Shown one piece after another: positions 1-9,803 of a stretch of 37,876 nucleotides of DNA. Positions within the stretch are counted from its first letter, which is position 1. Every line of letters begins with the position of its first letter. Both the position numbers and the translations under genes were made by a program. The DNA comes from Betaproteobacteria bacterium (GTDB lineage: Bacteria > Pseudomonadota > Gammaproteobacteria > Burkholderiales > Burkholderiaceae_C), in the NCBI GenBank assembly GCA_009927495.1, contig RFMX01000185.1:1-37876 (forward strand), given 5' to 3'. A model generated the notes under the pieces. The model searched no databases. It was not told the origin of the DNA and worked only from the letters and a program-made list of their open reading frames with translations.

Positions 1-503
1 CTTTTACGCTCGTGAAAGCCGATCAGTACTTTCTCTTTTTTTCTAACGTAGCGAACTGAAAGCCTTGCTCTGTAACGATAGAACCAATCCAAACCATGAA
101 TCGGTCTTAAGATGAACTCAGGCTTGACCTTGCCTAAATGCCAAAGATTGTCCTCAATAACACGTTGCTTGATCGCGACTTGCGCATCAGGGGTAAGGTG
201 TTGCATCTTGCAACCACCGCAGGCACCTGAATGTAAACCGAAGTAAATGCATTGTGGCTTAACCCGCTGCGACGATTCCTTATGAATCAGACTTAGGGTA
301 CCTGATTCCCAGTTATTTTTTTTTCTGTGAACATTCACATTCACCAACTCAAAAGGCAAAGCACCTTCAACAAAAACCACTTTGCCATCGGCTTTATGGG
401 CTATTCCTTGGGCATCTAGGTCAAGCGACTCAATCAATAAAGGCAATGGCTGCTCTTTGGGGGCGAACGTAGGACTCTCGCCGGAAGGAATATTCTGAGT
501 CAT
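1..503 (-). CDS. rlmD: 23S rRNA (uracil-5-)-methyltransferase RlmD/RumA, N-terminal part (runs off window start)
   Basis: Hand translation of the minus strand from ATG at 503: [11 protein letters not shown]...[28 protein letters not shown]...[12 protein letters not shown]...; TRAM-like domain followed by a Cys-rich motif typical of RumA/RlmD. Confidence 0.85.
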   Translation of the reverse strand, partial: MTQNIPSGESPTFAPKEQPLPLLIESLDLDAQGIAHKADGKVVFVEGALPFELVNVNVHRKKNNWESGTLSLIHKESSQRVKPQCIYFGLHSGACGGCKMQHLTPDAQVAIKQRVIEDNLWHLGKVKPEFILRPIHGLDWFYRYRARLSVRYVRKKEKVLIGFHERK

Positions 504-510
504 TCAAAAA

Positions 511-1401
511 TTAGCGTTGAGGCAAAAACTTCACGGGATCCACCGGTTTACCCATTCGTCTTAGCTCAAAATGCAACTTGACCTGCTCGGAGTCCGAATT
601 ACCCATCTCTGCAATTTTTTGTCCTTTTTTGACAGACTGATCTTCTCTGACCAGCAAGGTCTGGTTATGAGCATATGCGGTCAAATAAGTATTGCTGTGC
701 TTGACAATAATGAGGTTTCCATAGCCTCTCAAACCAGCGCCGGAATACACAACCTTTCCATCTGCTGCAGCTAAAACAGGGTCGCCAGTTTTTCCCGAAA
801 TATCAATACCCTTGTTTTTGGAGTCATCAAAACTTGAGCTAACCGGTCCTTGCGCTGGCCAAATCAACTGAAAGGAGTCATCAGAGCCTTCGTTTCTCAC
901 TGAGTTAGCTGAAGGCTGCTCAGCCGCAGGTGTATTTTTTTTCTCCTCGGTCGTATTGGTAACTGTTCCTAGTTGAACAGGCTTGGCTACAGCTACTTCT
1001 TGACTTGGATCTGCTGCGGGCGGTGTAATTTTTAAGACCTGACCAACTTCGATAACATTTGGATTCTCTATATTATTCCAGCGAATAATGTCTCGCCAAT
1101 TTTGACCGTGGTCCAAGCCTATGCGGATCAAGGTGTCCCCAGGCTTAACCGTGTAGTAACCTGGCTTGTTCGGTTCGGCCATAGACGCTGCTTTGGTCGG
1201 CTCAGAAGGGCTTACCGCTGGAGGTGTATTTTTAGGCGGGGGGGGAGCTGAGGTTGACTTGGCTTTACCCACATTCCTTTCTTCAACAGGCGCGGGAACA
1301 CTTCTACCAAATCCAACACAACCAGAAACAAAAATTAAAGTTAAGAAGGCTGTGAAACGAAGAGCCGGAAAGGAAAAAAAATATGTATACATAAACCTCA
1401 A
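511..1401 (-). CDS. nlpD: Murein hydrolase activator NlpD-like lipoprotein (LysM + peptidase M23)
   Basis: Lipoprotein-like N-terminus (FVSGC), LysM (YYTVKPGDTLIRIGLDHGQNWRDIIRWNNI), degenerate M23 domain; adjacent to pcm and surE. Confidence 0.9.
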   Translation of the reverse strand: MRFMYTYFFSFPALRFTAFLTLIFVSGCVGFGRSVPAPVEERNVGKAKSTSAPPPPKNTPPAVSPSEPTKAASMAEPNKPGYYTVKPGDTLIRIGLDHGQNWRDIIRWNNIENPNVIEVGQVLKITPPAADPSQEVAVAKPVQLGTVTNTTEEKKNTPAAEQPSANSVRNEGSDDSFQLIWPAQGPVSSSFDDSKNKGIDISGKTGDPVLAAADGKVVYSGAGLRGYGNLIIVKHSNTYLTAYAHNQTLLVREDQSVKKGQKIAEMGNSDSEQVKLHFELRRMGKPVDPVKFLPQR

Positions 1402-2195
1402 GCTACACCAGAAAGTAAGGGAACAAAATTTACGGGCTCCAAAAAAGATCGCTTGTAACTGTTTTCAAATTTATCGATGACAACCAAGACTTGTGAGCCC
1501 TGCTCATTTGAAATAGGAGCTACTAAACGACCACCTACGGCAAGCTGATCGAGCCATGCGGTTGGGATATTTTCTCCTCCAGCAGCTGAAATAATCCCCG
1601 CATAAGGGGCTCCCTGGGCAAAACCCAACATTCCATCCCCTAAGATCAAATGAATATTGGGGAAACGCATTGGCCTCAAATTTTCCTTGGCTTTTTCATA
1701 AAGACCCTGAATACGTTCGATGCTGTAGACCTCTTTAGAAACTTGACCCAAAATTGCCGCTTGGTATCCACAGCCCGTGCCAATTTCAAGGACCCTAGAG
1801 AGCTTGCCTGTGATCATCAAGTTTTTGCCTTGCCGCAAAAGCTCAATCATTCTTCCAATGACATTAGGTTTGGAAATCGTTTGCCCAAAACCTATGGGCA
1901 AACTGGTGTCTTCATAAGCTTGATTCGCCAAAGCTGTATCTATGAATTTATGCCTTTCAATGCAAGAAAAAGCTCTCAACAACATCTCATCCTGCACACC
2001 TTGTTGAGCCAATTTTTGAACCATACTTTCCCGAACTTTTGTCGAGTCTAAGCCCACACCAGACGCCAAAGCTGCAAATGGATCTAGAGCAGATGACTTG
2101 GCGGATCCAGTAAAGTGAGCAGCGCCTTTGGCAAGATGGACTTTTTTCGGCGCTAGCCCATCAACCTTTGCAGGAAAGCTGGGCTTTTGCTTCAT
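1398..2195 (-). CDS. pcm: Protein-L-isoaspartate O-methyltransferase
   Basis: VLEIGTGCGYQAAILGQVSKEVYSIERI SAM-binding motif; synteny surE-pcm-nlpD. Start chosen at MKQKPS, overlapping the surE stop; the ORF track extends upstream to 2231. Confidence 0.9.
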   Translation of the reverse strand: MKQKPSFPAKVDGLAPKKVHLAKGAAHFTGSAKSSALDPFAALASGVGLDSTKVRESMVQKLAQQGVQDEMLLRAFSCIERHKFIDTALANQAYEDTSLPIGFGQTISKPNVIGRMIELLRQGKNLMITGKLSRVLEIGTGCGYQAAILGQVSKEVYSIERIQGLYEKAKENLRPMRFPNIHLILGDGMLGFAQGAPYAGIISAAGGENIPTAWLDQLAVGGRLVAPISNEQGSQVLVVIDKFENSYKRSFLEPVNFVPLLSGVA

Positions 2196-2956
2196 ACAAG
2201 TTTTTTCCAGTTGGAAGATTCGGCCCGCCAATGAGCCAATTGATCATGCTCAGTCAAATCCACTTGAAGAGGAGTAATCGAAACATGGCCTTGGGATGTT
2301 GCAAAAAAGTCAGTGTCATGCGCTTCATCGCGGGCAGGACCTGCACCACCGATCCAGTACATGGTCTCGCCACGCGGACTTTCCTGTGTGATGACGCGCT
2401 GCGCAGGGTGCCGACGCCCTAAACGGCAGACTTTGGGCGACCCTAATTGCGCTACAGGCAAGTTAGGAATATTGACATTCAAAAGCCAAGGTGATTCGTT
2501 AGCTTGATGAGATGACATTAAAGTGTGAACCAAATGTTTTGCGTACGCAGCAGCATCCTGAATACGCACCCAATCCCTGTCGACTTGGGAGAACGCGATG
2601 GCTGGAACACCCATCAAATAGCCCTCCATAGCAGCGCCAACAGTGCCAGAGTAGATCGTATCGTCTCCCATATTGGCACCGTTATTGATGCCAGAGACGA
2701 CCAAGTCGGGTTTGTAACCAAGTAAGCCAGTCAAGGCAATATGAACGCAATCAGCCGGAGTACCTGTGACGTATCTAAAACCATTGCTGGCAGTGCGAAT
2801 ATAGATGGGTGAATGCAACGTTAACGCATTAGATTTAGCGCTGTTATTTTGTTCAGGTGCAACCACCTCAACTTGGGCAATATCCTTCAATGCTTCATAC
2901 AAAGCGATAATGCCAAGCGCTTGGTAACCATCATCATTGGAAATAAGAATTTTCAT
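2192..2956 (-). CDS. surE: 5'/3'-nucleotidase SurE
   Basis: MKILISNDDGYQALGI...VVAPEQNNSAKSNALT...VSGINNGANMGDDTIYSGTVGAAMEG is diagnostic of SurE; internal ATG chosen (ORF to 2968). Confidence 0.95.
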   Translation of the reverse strand: MKILISNDDGYQALGIIALYEALKDIAQVEVVAPEQNNSAKSNALTLHSPIYIRTASNGFRYVTGTPADCVHIALTGLLGYKPDLVVSGINNGANMGDDTIYSGTVGAAMEGYLMGVPAIAFSQVDRDWVRIQDAAAYAKHLVHTLMSSHQANESPWLLNVNIPNLPVAQLGSPKVCRLGRRHPAQRVITQESPRGETMYWIGGAGPARDEAHDTDFFATSQGHVSITPLQVDLTEHDQLAHWRAESSNWKKLV

Positions 2957-3072
2957 GCGGTTTTCCATAAAGTGTCATTGTAGGGTTTGAGCTTACAGAT
3001 GAAAAAAGTCCTTTTTAACCCTATTTGTGGTTTACATAAAATGAATTCCATATCACTTAAAGAAAGATCACC

Positions 3073-4047
3073 ATGAAAGTTTGGCTATGCGAGAACCCCG
3101 TTGGTGTAGAAGCCCTTAAGTGGGCAGAGTTGCCTACGCCCCAACCTGGCCCTGACGAAGTGCTCATTGAAATTAAAGCAGCAAGTTTAAATTTTCCTGA
3201 TATTTTAATTGTTCAAAACAAGTACCAAATGAAGCCTAGTCTGCCATTTGTTCCTGGTTCAGAGTACGCTGGTGTTATTCAAGCAATAGGATCTGAAGTT
3301 AAGCATCTGACTGTTGGTCAATCGGTGGCATGCCTATCTGGCACTGGAGGATTTGGCACACACACTTTAGCCCCTGCCAAACTGTGCGTGCCACTTCCCC
3401 CTCAATTTCCCATGGTGGATGCCGCAGCTTTCATCATGATTTATGCAACTTCTTACCATGCCTTGGTTGATCGCGCAGAACTCAAGGTAGGTGAAACGGT
3501 TTTGGTGCTCGGAGCAGCAGGTGGCGTAGGGTCAGCCGCTATTCAAATCGCAAAAGCAATGGGGGCCAGAGTCATCGCGGCAGCATCCACGCAAGCCAAA
3601 TGTGATCTTTGCAAAAAATTAGGCGCAGATGAAGTCATCAACTACAGCCAAGACAACTTGCGCGATCAAATTAAATTATTAACGCAAGGCAAGGGACCTG
3701 ACGTCATATACGACCCCGTTGGCGGAGATTTTGCAGAACCTGCATTCAGATCCATTGCTTGGCGAGGTAGGTATTTGGTGGTCGGTTTTGCTGCTGGTCC
3801 GATCCCATCTTTGCCCTTGAATTTGGCACTTTTGAAAGGCGCATCTATCGTTGGCGTTTTTTGGGGAGATTTCGCGAAAAGAGAACCCAAAGCAAATGCC
3901 GAAATGATGGCAACTCTACTGGAATGGTACGGAAGTGGGAAAATAAAACCGCCTATTGACTCGACCGTCAATATGGAAAATCTACCTCAGGCCTATTCGC
4001 GAATGGGTTCGCGTGAGGTCATGGGCAAGTTGGTACTTGTCAACTAA
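3073..4047 (+). CDS. NADPH:quinone oxidoreductase family protein (MDR superfamily)
   Basis: GroES-like N-terminus and VLVLGAAGGVGSAAIQIAKAMGARVIAAAS Rossmann motif. Confidence 0.85.
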   Translation: MKVWLCENPVGVEALKWAELPTPQPGPDEVLIEIKAASLNFPDILIVQNKYQMKPSLPFVPGSEYAGVIQAIGSEVKHLTVGQSVACLSGTGGFGTHTLAPAKLCVPLPPQFPMVDAAAFIMIYATSYHALVDRAELKVGETVLVLGAAGGVGSAAIQIAKAMGARVIAAASTQAKCDLCKKLGADEVINYSQDNLRDQIKLLTQGKGPDVIYDPVGGDFAEPAFRSIAWRGRYLVVGFAAGPIPSLPLNLALLKGASIVGVFWGDFAKREPKANAEMMATLLEWYGSGKIKPPIDSTVNMENLPQAYSRMGSREVMGKLVLVN

Positions 4048-4133
4048 ACTGTCAGAGCGAAATAATGGCAAAATCTCTTCTTGAGACAATGCTTTCTTGC
4101 TAGTTATGTTTTGTTCAACTTCTAAGGTGCTCA

Positions 4134-4727
4134 ATGAGTCAAATTTTGCAATCCCTTTATAAAACTCTGTTCGCAGGTTTAGTTTTATTGATTTTGGTTA
4201 TTTTGATAGCTTCGTCTGTCTCTGGCCAGCCGATACAGTTTGGTCATGCTTGGGGAACGTTTGTGATGAGATGGCTTCATGTTGTCTCTGGCATTATGTG
4301 GATTGGCTTGCTTTGGTATTTCAACTTCGTTCAAATCCCATCCATGGCCAGCATTCCTGACGAGCAAAAACCAGCCATCAGCAAAGTTATTGCCCCTACT
4401 GCCTTGTTTTGGTTTCGTTATGGTGCACTAGCGACTGTAATCACTGGTTTACTCTTGGCTTGGATGCAGAAATACCTTCTGCTTGCCCTGACGCTTCAAG
4501 TTCCATTCGCAGCCATCGGTATCGGGATGTGGATTGCGCTGATCATGGCCTTCAATGTTTGGTTCATCATTTGGCCTAACCAGAAAAAGGCCTTAGGCAT
4601 GGTTGTTGTCGAGCCTGCTGAAAAAGCCAAGGCGGCCAGAACAGCGATGTTGACCTCACGTATCAACACCCTGCTTTCAATTACCATGCTTTACATGATG
4701 GTTGCGCAACAAAATGGTGGACTTTAA
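4134..4727 (+). CDS. Membrane protein resembling the PuuD N-terminal (urate oxidase N-terminal) domain
   Basis: Multiple TM segments with WLHVVSGIMWIGLLWYFNFVQIPSM...APTALFWFRYGALATVITGLLL; no C-terminal cytochrome c CXXCH motif. Confidence 0.65.
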   Translation: MSQILQSLYKTLFAGLVLLILVILIASSVSGQPIQFGHAWGTFVMRWLHVVSGIMWIGLLWYFNFVQIPSMASIPDEQKPAISKVIAPTALFWFRYGALATVITGLLLAWMQKYLLLALTLQVPFAAIGIGMWIALIMAFNVWFIIWPNQKKALGMVVVEPAEKAKAARTAMLTSRINTLLSITMLYMMVAQQNGGL

Positions 4728-4750
4728 GTTCTAAACTGTTTTATCCAACA

Positions 4751-4787
4751 AAAAACCGCGTCAAGTATGACATGGCGCGGTTTTTTA
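4751..4787 (+). terminator. Rho-independent terminator downstream of the PuuD-N-like gene
   Basis: AAAAAACCGCG...CGCGGTTTTTT hairpin with T-tract. Confidence 0.75.
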
Positions 4788-4935
4788 TTGCTTGGGCTCA
4801 GAAGAATTAAATTCCTCTTTTTCTCGTTTTAACTTTTCCTGCTTGAGTTCTTTAAGTTGAAAATAAGCAAAGACGAAAACCAGAAGAAAAATGCCCAGTT
4901 CAATCCAGATACCCATGATGCTGGAGTCCTAGGGC

Positions 4936-6093
4936 TTAGGCAGCAACAGGCAGTTTTTCAGTGAAACCCAGTTTGGTCAGCGCTGTCTCAAGCTGCGCAA
5001 CGCTTCTGTCAATATTGTGAAGTTTTTCTAGACCGAATAAACCAATCCTAAAACTCATAAAGTCTGGTCGCTCATCACATTGCAACGGAACACCGGCCGC
5101 AGTTTGAAGGCCTAAAGCCAAAAACTTTTTACTGTTTTGGATCTCGGGGTCTGTTGTGTAACTGACAACCACGCCAGGAGCTTTAAATCCATCAGCAGCA
5201 ACACTGACAAGGCCGCGACTTTCTAAGAGATCTCGGACTCGTGAGCCTAAATCTATTTGCTCTTGACGGACCTTTGCAAAACCATAGGTCTTCGTCTCTT
5301 GCATGACCTCACGCAAACGGGATAGCGCATCGGTAGGCATGGTGGTGTGATAAGAGTGAGTACCCTTTTCATAGCCTTCCATGATTTGAAGCCATTTTTT
5401 CAGATCACATGCAAAACTAGAACTTTGAGTACTGTCGATATGCTTTCTGGCACGCTCGCTGAGCATGACCATGGCACAGCAGGGGGAACCACTCCAGCCT
5501 TTTTGAGGGGCAGTTACAAGTACATCCACGCCAGTAGAAGCCATATTGACCCACATCGCGCCAGAGGCAATACAGTCTAAAACCAGCAAACCGCCCACTT
5601 GGTGAACAGCATCTGAAACAGACCGCAGGTAATCATCAGGCAGGATCATGCCAGCTGATGTTTCAACATGGGGCGCAAAAACAACCGCTGGCTTGTGAAA
5701 TGCAATAGCGGCAACAACCTCTTCAATCGGTGCAGGAATCCATGAAGATTGTGGATCATTCGAATCTAACTGGCGAGCTTTAATAACAACAGATTCGGCG
5801 GGAATTTGGCCCATATCGAAAATTTGTGACCAGCGATAACTAAACCAGCCATTGCGAATGACCATGACCTTTTGACCATGCGCAAACTGCCTTGCCACAG
5901 CTTCCATTCCAAAAGTGCCACTTCCAGGAACCAATACAGCAGAGGGAGCTTGATAAACCTCTTTTAATATGGAAGAAATATCCTTCATGACCCCTTGAAA
6001 TTTCTGGGACATGTGGTTCAGTGCTCTGTCTGTATAAACAACAGAAAATTCTAAAAGACCATCGGGATCAATATCAGAGAGTAAGCCAGCCAT
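4936..6093 (-). CDS. Class V aminotransferase (alanine-glyoxylate / serine-pyruvate aminotransferase type)
   Basis: VLVPGSGTFGMEAVARQF, DVLVTAPQKGWSGSPCCAMVMLSERA (PLP Lys). ORF to 6156 runs into the tRNA, so the internal start MAGLLSDIDPD was chosen. Confidence 0.85.
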   Translation of the reverse strand: MAGLLSDIDPDGLLEFSVVYTDRALNHMSQKFQGVMKDISSILKEVYQAPSAVLVPGSGTFGMEAVARQFAHGQKVMVIRNGWFSYRWSQIFDMGQIPAESVVIKARQLDSNDPQSSWIPAPIEEVVAAIAFHKPAVVFAPHVETSAGMILPDDYLRSVSDAVHQVGGLLVLDCIASGAMWVNMASTGVDVLVTAPQKGWSGSPCCAMVMLSERARKHIDSTQSSSFACDLKKWLQIMEGYEKGTHSYHTTMPTDALSRLREVMQETKTYGFAKVRQEQIDLGSRVRDLLESRGLVSVAADGFKAPGVVVSYTTDPEIQNSKKFLALGLQTAAGVPLQCDERPDFMSFRIGLFGLEKLHNIDRSVAQLETALTKLGFTEKLPVAA

Positions 6094-6123
6094 AGAAATA
6101 CTCCAGTGAAATGGGAGAAAAAG

Positions 6124-6200
6124 TGGGGTGGCTGACGGGACTCGAACCCGCGACAACAGGAATCACAATCCTGGACTCTACCAACTGAGCTACAGCCACC
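6124..6200 (-). tRNA. tRNA-His (GTG anticodon), CCA encoded
   Basis: Reverse complement GGTGGCTGTAGCTCAGTTGGTAGAGTCCAGGATTGTGATTCCTGTTGTCGCGGGTTCGAGTCCCGTCAGCCACC+CCA folds as a cloverleaf with anticodon GTG. Confidence 0.96.
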
Positions 6201-6239
6201 ATTGATGAAAGATTATAAGACTTGATGCAACTAAAGAAA

Positions 6240-8159
6240 TCAAGGCTGCTTCAAAAGGTTAGGAGAGGAAGGTTTTTCGGTTACGTACTCAACTTTAAAT
6301 AAGCTCTTCAAAAAACCATAATAAGCCATACTTTCTGCTGCAGTCCAAGCCTTCGCGTATTTTGAAACAGAGTCTTTGCGGTCTGCGACAGGAAGTGGAG
6401 CCAAAACTGAGTTGATTTTTATGACACCGTAACCTTTGGCGCCTAAATCCACGCCCACCAATAAGGGTAGCTTAGATGCATCAGTCCGCATGGCAGCCTC
6501 AACCAAAGCTGTTGGCAGCTTTTGTGTTTGCTCACGAGAAATCACAACAGGCACTTGCAGTTTTGCCAATGCCATGTCCTTTTGCCAAGAGGCAAGATTT
6601 TCTTTGCCCTCTTTTTTTGCCAGCTCTAAAGATTTTTGCGACAAAACTGCTTGGATAAGCATTGGTTTGATATCTTCAATTTGAAGACTGGCTGCAGGCT
6701 TATGAGCAACTACTCTGGCCGAAACAAGCTGATTGACAGCTGTTTCAATTGCTTCAGTATTGTTCTTTTTTTCTATAGCATCCGCACTGAAAATAGCCTG
6801 CAAAAGCTTAGGGTTTGACCAAGGTGCTTTAGCCCCGCTTGCAGATTGTTTTGTAATGTCTCTTGCGACTTGAATATCCAATTTCAACTTCTGAGCTATA
6901 GGCTTCAAACTGTCGGACTGCTCATACACCATATTCGAAAATTGATCCGCAAATTCAGCATATTTTTTCTTGGCAAGGTCGCGTTTTAAATCTTGCTCAA
7001 GAGAAGCTTTTGCTTCTTGGAAAGATGCTTTGGCAGAGGTCTTGATATCAGTCAGGCGAATGAGGTGAAATCCAAATTCAGTTTCGACAACGTCACTAAT
7101 TTCGCCTTTTTTCAGTGAGAAAGCAACATCTTCAAAAGGCTTCACCATCGCACCACGAGCGAAAAAATCCAGGTCCCCTCCTTTGGCGGCTGAACCTGGA
7201 TCTTGAGAATTTTTGACGGCCAACTCAGCAAATGATTCAGGTGATTTACGAAGACTGACGAGAAGAGTTTGCGCCTTTTCAAGTGCGAGCTTTTTGTCAG
7301 CTGCACTGGCATCTTTGGCTGCAGAAATCAGAATATGACTGGCACGTCGCTCTTCTTTGGCGTTAAGCAAATTTTGATTTTGTTCAAAATAAGTCTTTAA
7401 GTCGGATTCAGACACCGAGATAGTTTTTTCAACAGTTGGAAGGTCCAAAACGACATACTCAATATCGACAGTCTCAGACGTTTGGTATTCCTTGGCATGC
7501 TCAGTGAAGTAGTTTTTAATGTCTTCGTCGCTAGGTTTTGCGGAATCCAAGTAATCAGAAGCTGAAAAAATAGCCACTTGAATTTCCCGTTGCTGCAAAA
7601 AGGCATTGAGAGTTGTAGCAGCTTGGGATGGCGGGGAAAAACTGCTGGAACCAACACCGCCAATGACTTGTCTGACAGATAAATCAGATCTAACACGCGA
7701 TTCAAAGATTTCTGGGGTCATACCCTGCGCATTCAGAAAAGCTTTGTATTTTTCAATGTCAAAGGACCCATCGGCATTCTTTAGAGAGGCAAATGAATCA
7801 ACTTCACCTATAGCCTTTGCTAACTTTTGATCTGAAATTTTTATGTTCAATTTAGCGGCACTGGCTTCCAAAACCTTTGAACGAATGATTCTTTCAAGGG
7901 CCATGAACTTCATGGCAGGTGTATCGAACATGGCGACATCCATGCCTGGCATGGAAGCTGCCATTCGATCGACTTCTGTCTTATGGGCTTGATCCCATTC
8001 AGCTACAGTGATTTCACGTCCATCAACTGAGGCCGCTTTGGCACCTTTGTCATTAAATCGTTTGTATCCATCTACGCCAAAGAACACAAAGGCGGGAAGT
8101 ATCAAAATAATCAGCAGGCCATGCATGATTTTTTTGTTGCGCTGAATATATTCGAACAT
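6240..8159 (-). CDS. ppiD: Peptidyl-prolyl cis-trans isomerase D-like periplasmic folding factor
   Basis: N-terminal TM anchor, SurA_N-like region, parvulin domain (ERRASHILISA...ARGAMVKPFEDVAFSLKKGEISDVVETEFGFHLIRL); adjacent to hupB. Confidence 0.92.
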   Translation of the reverse strand: MFEYIQRNKKIMHGLLIILILPAFVFFGVDGYKRFNDKGAKAASVDGREITVAEWDQAHKTEVDRMAASMPGMDVAMFDTPAMKFMALERIIRSKVLEASAAKLNIKISDQKLAKAIGEVDSFASLKNADGSFDIEKYKAFLNAQGMTPEIFESRVRSDLSVRQVIGGVGSSSFSPPSQAATTLNAFLQQREIQVAIFSASDYLDSAKPSDEDIKNYFTEHAKEYQTSETVDIEYVVLDLPTVEKTISVSESDLKTYFEQNQNLLNAKEERRASHILISAAKDASAADKKLALEKAQTLLVSLRKSPESFAELAVKNSQDPGSAAKGGDLDFFARGAMVKPFEDVAFSLKKGEISDVVETEFGFHLIRLTDIKTSAKASFQEAKASLEQDLKRDLAKKKYAEFADQFSNMVYEQSDSLKPIAQKLKLDIQVARDITKQSASGAKAPWSNPKLLQAIFSADAIEKKNNTEAIETAVNQLVSARVVAHKPAASLQIEDIKPMLIQAVLSQKSLELAKKEGKENLASWQKDMALAKLQVPVVISREQTQKLPTALVEAAMRTDASKLPLLVGVDLGAKGYGVIKINSVLAPLPVADRKDSVSKYAKAWTAAESMAYYGFLKSLFKVEYVTEKPSSPNLLKQP

Positions 8160-8176
8160 AGATAGACTCTGATGAT

Positions 8177-8203
8177 AAGAAAGGCGAACCCAAGTTCGCC
8201 TTT
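8177..8203 (-). terminator. Hairpin terminator candidate downstream of tRNA-Val/hupB
   Basis: 10-bp stem AAAGGCGAAC-TTGG-GTTCGCCTTT between tRNA-Val and ppiD. Confidence 0.6.
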
Positions 8204-8210
8204 AAAAGAT

Positions 8211-8286
8211 TGGTGGGTGCTGACGGGCTCGAACCGCCGACCTACGCCTTGTAAGGGCGCCGCTCTACCAACTGAGCTAAGCACCC
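8211..8286 (-). tRNA. tRNA-Val (TAC anticodon), CCA encoded
   Basis: Reverse complement GGGTGCTTAGCTCAGTTGGTAGAGCGGCGCCCTTACAAGGCGTAGGTCGGCGGTTCGAGCCCGTCAGCACCCACCA. Confidence 0.96.
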
Positions 8287-8298
8287 AACCTTAACCAT

Positions 8299-8571
8299 TT
8301 AGTTTAAAGCATCCTTCAATGCTTTTCCTGCTCGAAACTTTGGAGCCTTGGAAGCCTTGATGGTGATAGATGCGCCAGTAGCTGGGTTACGGCCATTACG
8401 TTCTTCGCGGTGAGATACTTCAAAAGTACCAAAGCCTACCAAAGAGACTGCATCACCTTTTTTCAATGCAGAAGTAATGGTGTCTAAAGCAGATTCCAGT
8501 GCCCGAGTAGCAGCAGCTTTAGAAATATCGGCATCAGCCGCGATGTGTTCGATCAATTCAGTTTTATTCAC
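8299..8571 (-). CDS. hupB: DNA-binding protein HU-beta
   Basis: [29 protein letters not shown]...[24 protein letters not shown] signature. Confidence 0.96.
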   Translation of the reverse strand: MNKTELIEHIAADADISKAAATRALESALDTITSALKKGDAVSLVGFGTFEVSHREERNGRNPATGASITIKASKAPKFRAGKALKDALN

Positions 8572-8692
8572 AAAAGTCCCCTTGACATCAGGTGTGATTG
8601 TTGGGTTAAGTAAGGCAAGATGGTTGCGTGGAGATTCCCGCGCTTTTGTATTCTAGTAGGTTTTATTTTGTTCGCCGACCATGGCTGTACTG

Positions 8693-9790
8693 CTAAACCT
8701 CCTCTAGATACCCTTTAATAGCACGACCTACATCCTCACAACTTGCATTGCCACCCAGGTCGGGGGTGCGTGGCCCCTGATTTGATGGATCTAAGCATGC
8801 TTCTATTGCTCTGACAACTTTATCGTGAGCCTCTCGAAAGCCCAAGAACTCAAGCATCATAGCCGCACTCCAAATTTGACCAATAGGATTAGCGATTCCT
8901 TTCCCAGCAATATCAGGTGCTGAGCCGTGTACCGGCTCAAATAATGAGGGAAATGTCTTTACTGGGTTAATGTTTGCGCTTGGGGCAATTGCTATGGTGC
9001 CAGTACAAGCCGGTCCAAGATCACTCAAGATATCACCAAACAAATTACTGGCAACCACAACGTCAAAGAAATCAGGGCGCTGAACAAAATGGGCAGTCAA
9101 AATATCAATATGAAATTTATCCATACGGACATTTGGGAAGTTTTTTGACATCGCAACAACGCGCTCATCCCAATATGGCATCGTGATGGCAATACCATTG
9201 GATTTTGTGGCGCTTGTCAGGTGTTTTTTGGGTCTTGACTGGGCTAATTCAAAAGCGAATTTTAAGACGCGGTCAACGCCAACCCTGGTCATCACAGTTT
9301 CTTGCATGACAATTTCTCTAGGGGTTCCTTCGAACATTCGACCACCGATACTTGAATACTCTCCTTCAGTGTTCTCTCTAACAATATACATATCAATCTC
9401 ACCAGGCATTCTGGGCGAACCATCGGGGCGAACCACGGGGGCGATCACACCTGGCATGAGCTTGGCAGGCCGAAGATTGATGTACTGATCAAACTCACGT
9501 CTGAATAGCAAGAGAGAGTTCCACAAAGAAATGTGGTCAGGAATTTTTTCAGGCCAACCAACAGCGCCAAAGAAAATAGCATCGTGCCCCGATAACAGAT
9601 CTCGCCAGTTATCTGGCATCATCTTTCCATGCTTTTCATAGTAAGGCCAGCATGCAAAATCAAACATATTAAACGCTAAGGGAATGTTAAACGCGAAGCC
9701 ACTGTTTCCAAGACTCGCAAACCTTCAGGCATGACCTCTTGCCCAATCCCATCACCTGCTATGACTGCAATTCGTTTTTTTGACAAGCAT
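8693..9790 (-). pseudogene. Tartrate dehydrogenase / D-malate dehydrogenase family (isopropylmalate dehydrogenase superfamily), frameshifted near the N-terminus
   Basis: Main ORF 8693..9667 lacks the N-terminus. Upstream ATG at 9790 gives MLVKKRIAVIAGDGIGQEVMPEGLRVLETVASR, then a -1 shift at about 9688-9693 restores FNIPLAFNMFDFACWPYYEKHGKMMPDNW. Body has NLRPAKLMPGV, VRENTEGEYSSIGGRMFEGT, GSAPDIAGKGIANPIGQIWSAAMMLEFLG. Confidence 0.85.
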
Positions 9791-9803
9791 CAGCCCCTGC
9801 AAA

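Noticed and set aside
9676-9700. Programmed -1 frameshift in the tartrate dehydrogenase-like gene
   Set aside because: The local sequence CGT TTA ACA does not form a proper X XXY YYZ slippery heptamer and no downstream pseudoknot was recognised; mutation or sequencing error is more likely.
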